DNA from: Yinghuangia elevatio
GTDB taxonomy: Bacteria > Actinomycetota > Actinomycetes > Streptomycetales > Streptomycetaceae
Length of the DNA: 64,000 nucleotides
Direction: 5' to 3'
Assembly (NCBI RefSeq): GCF_040649515.1
Contig: NZ_JBEZFP010000026.1
Coordinates: 19,767 to 83,766 of the forward strand
In this document: positions 26,659 through 33,680 of the stretch, piece after piece
How positions within the stretch are numbered: position 1 is the stretch's first letter
Layout: each line of letters starts with the position of its first letter
Position numbers and translations under genes: made by a program
Notes under the pieces: generated by a model
Seen by the model: the letters and a program-made list of their open reading frames with translations, nothing else
Told to the model about the DNA's origin: nothing
Database searches by the model: none

Positions 26659-26814
26659 GAGAGTGATTCTCTCTCAACCACCGGGCGTGATGGCGAGGGC
26701 TACCCTCAAGAGGCACGGAATCCTGTACGGAGCGCGCAACCGGCGCGCCCCTTCGGCGTGTCACCAATACACGTATCCCCGGCGAAGAAGGGCAGGATTC
26801 AAGGGGTGGGAGCC

Positions 26815-28401
26815 TTGCGGACACGAAGTGAAATCAGAACCGGCACGGTACGGGTACGCGGCAGCAGCGCGACCGGCACCGGCCGGCTCCGCCGCGGCGT
26901 GTCCTGGTTCGGCGGGCTGCCGAAGTCGGTCGGCGGGCGGTTCCGGCGCGCGGCGGACTCGAAGGGCGCCAAGGAGAGCGGCCTCGGCAAGCTGATCGAG
27001 CTGCACGCGATCAACAACGCGGGTGACGCCCTCGTCACCATCGCGCTGGCGACCACGGTCTTCTTCTCGGTGCCGACCGGCGAGGCGCGCGACCGGGTGG
27101 CCCTCTACCTCCTGATCACGATGGCGCCGTTCGCGCTGATGGCCCCGGTGATCGGCCCGCTGCTGGACCGGCTGCGGCGCGGTCGGCGGGTCGCGATGGC
27201 CGTGACCATGCTCGTACGCGCGGTTCTGGCGTTCATGATGGCCGGGGCGGTGGAGAACGGCGGCCTGGAGCTGTACCCGGAGGCGTTCGCGGTCCTGATG
27301 ACCTCGAAGGCGTACGGCGTGTCGCGCAGCGCGGTGGTGCCCCGGCTCCAGCCGCGCTCGATGTCGCTGGTGAAGGTGAACTCGCGGATCACGATGTTCG
27401 GCCTGGCCGGCACCCTGATCGCGGCCCCGGTCGCGGGGCTCCTCAAGGTGACCGCCGGCACCCCGTGGATCATGTACGCGGCGGTCGCCGTCTTCGTCTT
27501 CGGCGCCGGGCTGTCCTTCGCGCTGCCCGCCAAGGTCGACTCCCCCGAGGGCGAGGACAAGGCGACGTTCACGCGTGAGGCGCCGGGGGCCGACCACGAG
27601 AGCCACTTCCCGCACCCGCGCCGGGCCAGGAACGCCGCCAAGGCGGCGGAGGCCGAACCCGGGTCCACATATGCCTCCACAGCCGCGGCCCGAGCGGAGG
27701 CCAAAGCCGAGGCCAAGGCGGAAGCCAAAGCCGAGGCCGATTCCAAGGCCGCCGCGAAGACGGCGGCGAAGGCCACCGCGAAGACGACCCGGCGACTGCG
27801 CAGCGTGGGCCCGTCCGTCGTCCTGGCCCTGTGGGCGAACGCGTCGCTGCGCTGGTTCTCCGGCTTCCTGGTGATGTTCCTGGGCTTCCTGCTGCGCGAG
27901 GAACCGGTCGCGGGGCTCGACAACAAGCAGGCCCTCGGCGCGGTCGTGGTCGCGGCGGCGGTCGGCAACGCGATCGGCACGGGGCTCGGCGCGTGGTTCA
28001 AGTCGAAGGCGCCCGAGGCGATCATCGTCGGCGTGGTGCTGACCGCGGCGGGTTCCGCGGTGGCGGCGGCGACGTTCTACGGGCTGACCACGGTGCTCGC
28101 GGTCGCGGCCGTCGCGGGGCTCGCGCAGGCGCTCGGCAAGCTGTCCCTCGACGCGATGATCCAGCGCGACATCCCCGAGGAAGTGCGTACGTCCGCCTTC
28201 GCGCGCAGCGAGACCGCACTGCAACTGGCGTGGGTGGTCGGCGGCGGTGTCGGCATCGTGCTGCCGCTGAACGGCACGCTCGGCATGGGCATCGCGGCGG
28301 GCGTGCTGGTCCTGGCGCTGGTGCTGACCGGACGCAGGCTCACGACGCGCCGATCACGCCCGGCACGGTCCCCCGGCTTCCGGCTGCGCGGCGCCCGGTA
28401 A
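26815..28401 (+). CDS. MFS transporter with Ala/Lys-rich central loop
   Basis: A 528-residue MFS-like protein with an Arg-rich cytoplasmic N-terminus (about 1-60), six helices, a loop of about 80 residues carrying AEAK-type repeats (27686-27790) predicted to form a charged helix, and six more helices. The segment MTSKAYGVSRSAVVPRLQP and LSLDAMIQRDIPEEVRTSAFARSET are characteristic of the actinobacterial group next to DUF3027. Substrate unknown. The start is uncertain: TTG 26815 has AAGGGG at 8 nt, GTG 26806 does not. Confidence 0.72.
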   Translation: MRTRSEIRTGTVRVRGSSATGTGRLRRGVSWFGGLPKSVGGRFRRAADSKGAKESGLGKLIELHAINNAGDALVTIALATTVFFSVPTGEARDRVALYLLITMAPFALMAPVIGPLLDRLRRGRRVAMAVTMLVRAVLAFMMAGAVENGGLELYPEAFAVLMTSKAYGVSRSAVVPRLQPRSMSLVKVNSRITMFGLAGTLIAAPVAGLLKVTAGTPWIMYAAVAVFVFGAGLSFALPAKVDSPEGEDKATFTREAPGADHESHFPHPRRARNAAKAAEAEPGSTYASTAAARAEAKAEAKAEAKAEADSKAAAKTAAKATAKTTRRLRSVGPSVVLALWANASLRWFSGFLVMFLGFLLREEPVAGLDNKQALGAVVVAAAVGNAIGTGLGAWFKSKAPEAIIVGVVLTAAGSAVAAATFYGLTTVLAVAAVAGLAQALGKLSLDAMIQRDIPEEVRTSAFARSETALQLAWVVGGGVGIVLPLNGTLGMGIAAGVLVLALVLTGRRLTTRRSRPARSPGFRLRGAR

Positions 28402-28411
28402 CCTTCGGATC

Positions 28412-28849
28412 ATGATGATCCGCCGCCATGCCGCCGTCGCGGGCGCAGTTGTCCTCGGGGCCTTCGCCCTGACGGGCTGTGAGAAGCCGACTCCCATCGT
28501 GACCCTGGTCAACGGCAGCGACTCCGTGGCCATCGAGGAGAGCTGCTCGAAGTCCGACCTGGCCGACGAAGCGAAGACCAGGGAGTGCAGCAAGGACAGC
28601 AAGGTCCTCAAGGTGACCACGGGCACCACGCTGCGCGTCGGCGTCGACAAGGAACTCGCGGACTCCGGCTGGAAGCTGCAGATCGGCGAGCGCGAGAGCG
28701 ACGTCATCAAGGACAAGACGTTCCAGAACATGTACACCGTCCCCGAGGACGCGTTCGAGGACGAGAAGCAGATCCAGGTCGCGGTCGTCAAGGTCAACAA
28801 GGCGGGCGACTCGGTCGGCGCCTGGACCTTCGTGCTCGAGAAGAAGTAA
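28412..28849 (+). CDS. DUF2771-type lipoprotein
   Basis: A 145-residue lipoprotein with a signal peptide and lipobox LTGC (Cys about 23), followed by a small beta-rich domain containing two further Cys (ESCSKSD and RECSKDS) that could form a disulfide. It resembles the DUF2771 family found beside futalosine hydrolase in streptomycetes; function unknown. TAACCT ends 7 nt before the ATG, so the mRNA is probably leaderless. mqnB follows after 10 nt, suggesting one transcript through mqnD. Confidence 0.7.
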   Translation: MMIRRHAAVAGAVVLGAFALTGCEKPTPIVTLVNGSDSVAIEESCSKSDLADEAKTRECSKDSKVLKVTTGTTLRVGVDKELADSGWKLQIGERESDVIKDKTFQNMYTVPEDAFEDEKQIQVAVVKVNKAGDSVGAWTFVLEKK

Positions 28850-28859
28850 GCCCCTCCCG

Positions 28860-29558
28860 GTGCGGATCCTCGTGGTCACCGCCGTCCCCGCCGAGCGCGA
28901 CGCCGTGCTCGGCGGCGGCGCGGTGCCCGGTGTCGACGGGGTGCCCGACGCCGGTGCCGATGCCCGCGCGGTGTCCGGTGTCGATGCCGTGGCCGCCGGG
29001 GTCGGTCCCGCCGCCGCGGCCGCGGGTACGGCTGCCGCACTCGCGCGGACCGCCTACGACCTCGTCGTCAGCGCCGGCATCGGCGGCGGCTTCGCCGGGG
29101 CCGCGCCCGTCGGGTCGCTGGTCGTCGCGGACCGGATCCTCGCGGCCGACCTCGGCGCGGAGACCGCGGACGGGTTCCTGCCGATCGACGAACTCGGTTT
29201 CGGCACCGGCGTGTTCGACGTCGACCCCGACCTGGTCGAGCGCATCGCGAAGGCCGCACGGGGCACTGTCCTCGACGTCGCCGTCGGGGCCGTCCTGACC
29301 GTCTCGACGGTCACCGGCTCGGCCGCCCGTGCCGCCGAGCTGACCCGCCGTCACCCGCGGGCCGCCGCGGAGGCGATGGAAGGCTTCGGCGTCGCCACCG
29401 CCGCGCACGCGGCCGGCGTGCCCTTCTGCGAACTGCGCGCGATCTCCAACCCGGTGGGTCCCCGCGACCGCGACGCGTGGCGCATCCCCGACGCCCTGCG
29501 CGCGCTGGGCGTCGCGGCGGCCGCGATCCTGCCCGAACTGCGCGAGGAGCGAGCATGA
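28860..29558 (+). CDS. mqnB: Futalosine hydrolase
   Basis: A 232-residue nucleosidase of the MTA/SAH nucleosidase fold. It hydrolyses futalosine to dehypoxanthine futalosine in the alternative menaquinone pathway. Visible features are the N-terminal ILVVTAVPAERDAV, the base-site SAGIGGGF, VGSLVVADRI, and the ribose-binding AEAMEGFGVATAA with the catalytic Asp replaced in context by SNPVGPRDRDAWR. A Gly/Val/Asp-rich insertion occurs near residues 20-40. The 3' end overlaps mqnD by 4 nt (ATGA). Confidence 0.85.
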   Translation: MRILVVTAVPAERDAVLGGGAVPGVDGVPDAGADARAVSGVDAVAAGVGPAAAAAGTAAALARTAYDLVVSAGIGGGFAGAAPVGSLVVADRILAADLGAETADGFLPIDELGFGTGVFDVDPDLVERIAKAARGTVLDVAVGAVLTVSTVTGSAARAAELTRRHPRAAAEAMEGFGVATAAHAAGVPFCELRAISNPVGPRDRDAWRIPDALRALGVAAAAILPELREERA

Positions 29559-30406
29559 CAGCGACAACCCTGTCCATGGCGTACTCGCCGTGCCCCAACG
29601 ACACGTTCACGTTCCACGCGTGGGCGCACGGGCTGGTGCCGGACGCGCCCGAGGTCGATGTCACGTACGCGGACATCGACATCACCAACGACCTTGCCAG
29701 GCGCGGCGGTCTGGACATCCTGAAGATCTCGTACGCCGCCCTGCCCTGGGTCCTCGACGAGTACGCCCTGCTGCCCTGCGGCGGCGCGCTCGGCCGCGGC
29801 TGCGGGCCGCTGGTGCTGGCCCGCGAGGCGCACGCGCCCGCCGACCTGGCGGGCCGCGTCGTGGCGGTGCCGAGCGAACGGTCCACCGCCTACCTGCTGT
29901 TCCGCCTGTGGGCGGCGCGGGCGATCCCGGGCGGGGCCGGCGAGATCCGGGTCATGCCGTTCCACGAGATCATGCCCGCGGTGCGCGACGGGGTGGTGGA
30001 CGCGGGGCTGGTGATCCACGAGGCGCGGTTCACGTACCAGCAGTACGGGCTCGCCTGCCTCGCCGACATGGGTGAGGAGTGGGAGGCCGACACGGGTCTG
30101 GCGATCCCGCTGGGGGCGATCGTCGCCCGGCGCTCGCTGGACCTGCCGGCCCTGGCGGCCGCGGCGCGGGCGTCGGTGGAGCACGCGTGGGCGGACCCGG
30201 CGGCGTCGCGCGCGTACGTCCAGGAGCACGCGCAGGAGATGAGCCCGTCCGTGCAGGAGCGCCATATCGACCTGTACGTCAACGAGTTCACCCGCGACCT
30301 CGGCGACGAGGGCTACGCGGCGGTGCACGGCCTGCTGGGGCGCGCGGCAGACGCGGGGCTGGTCCCGGCCGTCCCCGCCCATCTGCTGGCGTTCCCGGGG
30401 CACTGA
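29555..30406 (+). CDS. mqnD: 1,4-dihydroxy-6-naphthoate synthase
   Basis: A 283-residue periplasmic-binding-protein-fold enzyme that converts cyclic dehypoxanthine futalosine to 1,4-dihydroxy-6-naphthoate in menaquinone synthesis. Hallmarks are AYSPCPNDTFTFHAWAHG at the start, ILKISYAALPWVL, GRGCGPLVLA, VPSERSTAYLLFRLW, and DAGLVIHEARFTY with the catalytic His. The ATG at 29555 follows GAGGAG and overlaps the mqnB stop, so the two are translationally coupled. The other mqn genes are not in this window. Confidence 0.93.
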   Translation: MTATTLSMAYSPCPNDTFTFHAWAHGLVPDAPEVDVTYADIDITNDLARRGGLDILKISYAALPWVLDEYALLPCGGALGRGCGPLVLAREAHAPADLAGRVVAVPSERSTAYLLFRLWAARAIPGGAGEIRVMPFHEIMPAVRDGVVDAGLVIHEARFTYQQYGLACLADMGEEWEADTGLAIPLGAIVARRSLDLPALAAAARASVEHAWADPAASRAYVQEHAQEMSPSVQERHIDLYVNEFTRDLGDEGYAAVHGLLGRAADAGLVPAVPAHLLAFPGH

Positions 30407-30465
30407 GGCCCGCGCTGCGGCCCCCGGCCCGGTTCGCGGGTCCGGGCGGCCGCGGGGCGGGCCTC
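30405..30465. terminator. Long bidirectional stem-loop
   Basis: Arms GAGGCCCGC (30405-30413) and GCGGGCCTC (30457-30465) with a nested GCGGCC/GGCCGC pair, between mqnD and the convergent cold-shock-domain gene. Confidence 0.6.
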
Positions 30466-30484
30466 GGCTCTTCGTCCTCGGGTC

Positions 30485-30868
30485 TCAGCTCTCTATCTGG
30501 TCCGCCACGGCGCGCAGCAGTTCGGCGACCTTGTGCGCGGTCGTCTTGTCCGGGTAGCGGCCCCGGCGCAGGGTGTTGGACACGCCGTCGAGCACCTTGA
30601 TGACGTCCTCGACTATGACCGTCATCTCGTCGGGCTTCTTGCGCGTCGCGGCGACCACCGACGGACGCGGGTCCAGGACGCGTACGGACAGCGCCTGTTC
30701 ACCCCGGCGGCCTTCGACGATGCCGAACTCGACCCGCATGCCGGGCTTGAGCGAGTCGACACCCTGCGGCAGCGCGGAGGAGTGGACGAAGACGTCGCCG
30801 CCGTCGTCGCGGGAGAGGAAGCCGAAGCCCTTCTCGGTGTCGAACCACTTGACCTTGCCGGTGGGCAC
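30485..30868 (-). CDS. Cold-shock domain protein with C-terminal extension
   Basis: A 127-residue protein. The first 65 residues are a cold-shock domain: GKVKWFDTEKGFGFLSRDDGGDVFVHSSAL carries the RNP1 (KGFGFL) and RNP2 (VFVHSS) nucleic-acid-binding motifs. The remaining 60 residues are a basic, helical extension (DEMTVIVEDVIKVLDGVSNTLRRGRYPDKT) not present in CspA-sized proteins but known in streptomycete relatives. Probably an RNA-binding regulator. GTG 30868 is used because GAGG lies 6 nt upstream and the domain begins at once. Confidence 0.85.
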   Translation of the reverse strand: MPTGKVKWFDTEKGFGFLSRDDGGDVFVHSSALPQGVDSLKPGMRVEFGIVEGRRGEQALSVRVLDPRPSVVAATRKKPDEMTVIVEDVIKVLDGVSNTLRRGRYPDKTTAHKVAELLRAVADQIES

Positions 30869-31053
30869 GGAGGACCTCGCCTGTGTCGGGACGTCGCCAT
30901 CTGGACGGTCGGGACCGGAGCAGAACAGGGTGATGCCGCGACGGGTAAGCGCATGACGCCCCCGTTCACCCACCCAGGCTAACGGTCGCGACCGACGCGG
31001 CACACGGGGATACCCGCGCGGGAACAGCCGCACGGGCCAAGTACCGTGGGGTG

Positions 31054-31308
31054 GTGAGCACCATCGATTCCTCCCGCACGGCGCCCCGCGAGGCGGGCCG
31101 CGCCGACACCGCGGTCCGCGTCGGCACGATCGTGTTCGCCGTCGGCGCCGTGGCCACCCTGGCGACCCTGACACCGTTCCTGATCGGCGCCGACGCGCTG
31201 CCCCGGGCGGTCTACCTGCTGAGCGTGCTGATGCCGCTCGGGCTCGCGGTCCTGATCGGCGGTGTCGTCGCGACGGCGCGCGGGCAGCGACGCAGCGTGC
31301 CCGACTGA
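31054..31308 (+). CDS. Small two-TM membrane protein
   Basis: An 84-residue protein with two hydrophobic segments (TIVFAVGAVATLATLTPFLI and AVYLLSVLMPLGLAVLIGGVV) and a basic tail. Family not recognised. Two adjacent GTG codons could start it; 31054 is preferred because TACCGT (31042-31047) lies exactly 6 nt upstream and there is no ribosome site. Confidence 0.6.
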   Translation: MSTIDSSRTAPREAGRADTAVRVGTIVFAVGAVATLATLTPFLIGADALPRAVYLLSVLMPLGLAVLIGGVVATARGQRRSVPD

Positions 31309-31461
31309 TCCGGCACGAGCCTCCGCGCGGTGCGACCCGGCGTGCGTCCGTGTGCCGCGCGGGTGACTTGTACGCTGGGCGCGCGCCTCCGGGAAGCCGC
31401 GCACGCCTCTTGTGCCTTCCCCGATCGACCCTCGCTCGGGGCTGTGACTTTGCGTAACGAA

Positions 31462-31480
31462 TTAGGTTACCCTAACCTAA
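31462..31480. promoter_or_regulatory. DmdR/IdeR-type iron box
   Basis: TTAGGTTACCCTAACCTAA is a 19-bp palindrome essentially identical to the DtxR/IdeR/DmdR consensus. Its right half contains TAACCT (31473-31478), a -10 box 6 nt before the GTG at 31485, so iron-loaded repressor would occlude the promoter directly. Confidence 0.88.
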
Positions 31481-31484
31481 TCTC

Positions 31485-32438
31485 GTGGCAGCCTTGAATC
31501 CTCCGGTGAGTCCGACCGCGCCCGCACGCGGCTCCGACCGATGCGCGGTGGTCGCCCGCGCGCTGGGCGAGTCGGTGCTCGGCAGCGCCCCCGAGACCTG
31601 CGACGCCTGGCTGCTGATCGAGCACCCCGGCCCGTGGCCCGCGTACGACGCACCCCCCGGGCTGTCCCCCGAGGTCACCGAGTTCCTCGACCGTCTCCCG
31701 GCGTACCGCATCCGCCCACAGCTCATCCGACGCCCCGGCGCCCGCCGCCCGGTGCCGCCGCACCAGGTGTACGTCTCGTTCTCCGGCGGCTCGGTCGGCG
31801 GCGAGCCGTGGACCGAGCAGCGCGAAGTGGCGGACCTGCGCGAGTTGTTCACCCTCGACCTGGGTGCGGTCTCGCGCGGCGAGCGGCCCGGCTGGGGCAC
31901 CCCGCACGAGGAACCGGTGCTCCTGGTGTGCACGCACGGCAAGCGCGAGCCCTGCTGCGCGCAGTTCGGGCGGCCGACCGTGCGGGCTCTGCACGCGGCG
32001 TACGGCGACCCGGTGTGGGAGACCACCCACGTCGGCGGGGACCGCTACGCGGCCAACCTCGTCGCGCTGCCGCACGGCACGTACCACGGGCTCGTCACCG
32101 AGCCGGTCGCCGCCGAGGTCGGCGCGGCCTGCCTGCGCGGCGAGATCGACCTCGCGCACTACCGGGGCCGCATGGGCGTGCCCGCCGCCGTCCAGGCCGC
32201 GGAGTGGTTCGCCCGCAGCCACACCGGCGTCGTCGCGATCGGTGCGGTACGCCCGCTCGCGCACGTCGACCACGCCGACGGCGGTGCCACCGTCGACATC
32301 GACGCCGACGGGCAACTGCTCCAGATCACGGTGCGCACCGCACGTAGCGGCTGCTCGCGGCTCACCTCGTGCTCCCAGGGCACGGTCTCCGACCCGGACG
32401 AGTTCGTACTCGCGGAGCTACGCGAACTGACCGACTGA
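31485..32438 (+). CDS. Sucrase/ferredoxin-like family protein, iron-regulated
   Basis: A 317-residue protein of the Suc_Fer-like family, with a C-terminal thioredoxin-fold ferredoxin domain: VLLVCTHGKREPCCAQFGRP holds clustered Cys, then WETTHVGGDRYAANLVALPHGTYHG and a last Cys pair (SGCSRLTSC). Relatives are thought to bind a 2Fe-2S cluster and assist electron transfer, for example to siderophore-iron. The iron box over its promoter supports a role in iron limitation. No ribosome site; the GTG is placed by the -10 spacing. Confidence 0.82.
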   Translation: MAALNPPVSPTAPARGSDRCAVVARALGESVLGSAPETCDAWLLIEHPGPWPAYDAPPGLSPEVTEFLDRLPAYRIRPQLIRRPGARRPVPPHQVYVSFSGGSVGGEPWTEQREVADLRELFTLDLGAVSRGERPGWGTPHEEPVLLVCTHGKREPCCAQFGRPTVRALHAAYGDPVWETTHVGGDRYAANLVALPHGTYHGLVTEPVAAEVGAACLRGEIDLAHYRGRMGVPAAVQAAEWFARSHTGVVAIGAVRPLAHVDHADGGATVDIDADGQLLQITVRTARSGCSRLTSCSQGTVSDPDEFVLAELRELTD

Positions 32439-32439
32439 G

Positions 32440-32457
32440 CCCCGCAGTCCGGCGGGG
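32440..32457. terminator. Stem-loop terminator
   Basis: CCCCGC (32440-32445) pairs with GCGGGG (32452-32457) around a 6-nt loop, directly after the stop at 32438 and before the convergent membrane-protein gene. Confidence 0.55.
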
Positions 32458-32474
32458 GGCGCGCCGGCCCCCGG

Positions 32475-33356
32475 CTACTCGCCTGACTCCGCCTGCTTCC
32501 GCAGCAGCACCACCAGCAGGTACACCGCCGCGGCGGCGCCGAAGACGCGCGGCATCGTCGGGAGCAAGTCCTCGAAACGGTCCCATGCCTGACTGCGCGT
32601 CAGGTCCGTCCCGGCGCGATCGGTCGCCCGCAGCCACATCGCCGTGGCGAACCCCGCAACGGTCACGATCGGGATCGTGAAGCCCGCCATGCGCTTCTCG
32701 CCCAGCGTCCACAGGGCGGAAGTGAACGCGACCAGCAGCCCTATCACCACGACGACGGCCGACCCGACCATCGCCCCCACCACCAGCAGCACGATCGTGA
32801 CCAGTTCGCGCACCGACGCGCGCAACGGCACGCGCTGCACCGGCTCGGGCCCGATGATCTCCTCGACGCCCTCCCACTGCGAGGCGCCGCCCGGGGCGAT
32901 CCCGATCGGGTACGCCGGCCACCCGATCAGCCCGTCGCCCACCGGCGTGATCGGCGTCGCGCTCATCGCCTGCTCCTCGGAGCCGTCGCGCTGCGACGGC
33001 ACGGGGCTGGCGTCGGGCCGGAACCCGATCTGCGCGGCGATGGTCGCGGTCCGCGAACCGCGCACGGCGGCCCCGCCGGACGCGTCCATCCCGGCACCCG
33101 CCTGCGCGGCGTGGCCCGAATACTCCGGAACGCGGAAGACCTCGTTGGCGACCACCGCATCCGGTGTGCCGAGCCGCGTCAGGATGCCCTTGACCGCCGC
33201 CGGGGTGTTGGCGTTGCCCCGCTCGCGCTCCTGGTCGATCTCACCGCGCAGCCTTTCGACCAGGCGTGCCCGGTCGGCGGGCCGCAGCTTGCGCTGCGCG
33301 GCGTCGCCGACTTCGCCCAGGTACTGGAGGACCAGACGGTCGCACTCGAAATCCAT
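32475..33356 (-). CDS. Membrane protein with HAAS-like N-terminus
   Basis: A 293-residue protein. Its first 65 residues (LVLQYLGEVGDAAQRKLRPADRARLVERLRGEI...ILTRLGTPDAVVANE) resemble the small helical HAAS/DUF1700 signalling module often linked to PadR-type regulators. A Pro/Gly-rich middle is followed by four membrane segments (about residues 185-285). Function unknown. ATG 33356 has GAAAGG about 7 nt upstream. It is divergent from the helicase-associated gene; the 324-bp gap holds only degenerate GTCGACCCGTC-like and GGAACACCACGAC repeats. Confidence 0.6.
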   Translation of the reverse strand: MDFECDRLVLQYLGEVGDAAQRKLRPADRARLVERLRGEIDQERERGNANTPAAVKGILTRLGTPDAVVANEVFRVPEYSGHAAQAGAGMDASGGAAVRGSRTATIAAQIGFRPDASPVPSQRDGSEEQAMSATPITPVGDGLIGWPAYPIGIAPGGASQWEGVEEIIGPEPVQRVPLRASVRELVTIVLLVVGAMVGSAVVVVIGLLVAFTSALWTLGEKRMAGFTIPIVTVAGFATAMWLRATDRAGTDLTRSQAWDRFEDLLPTMPRVFGAAAAVYLLVVLLRKQAESGE

Positions 33357-33680
33357 GCCCGGCCTTTCGCCCCCACGACGTGCCTGATTCATCCTGATGG
33401 ACCAGCACTCCAGCTTAGAACCGCGTCCCGGTCCGAGGGATCCTTTCCCCCGATCGGGGGAACCGGAACACCACGACGCAGGAACACCACGACTCGGGAA
33501 CGCCTGTTCGCCGACGAACCGACGAGCCGACGTCGCGTCGACCCGTCGTCCCGTCCGGCCCGGAGACCCGTCAACCCGTCCGACCCGTCGACCACGCGAC
33601 GGCCCCTGAGCCCCGCAGCCCGCGGCGGTGGTGCCGCTCCGCAGGTCGGTGCGGCAGGGTGAGCGGCTAACGTTGTCGGG

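Noticed and set aside
22351..26805. Open frame of about 1,480 codons upstream of and in frame with the MFS gene
   Set aside because: It runs antisense across the GHKL ATPase and DUF3027 genes; only the last 528 codons resemble a protein.
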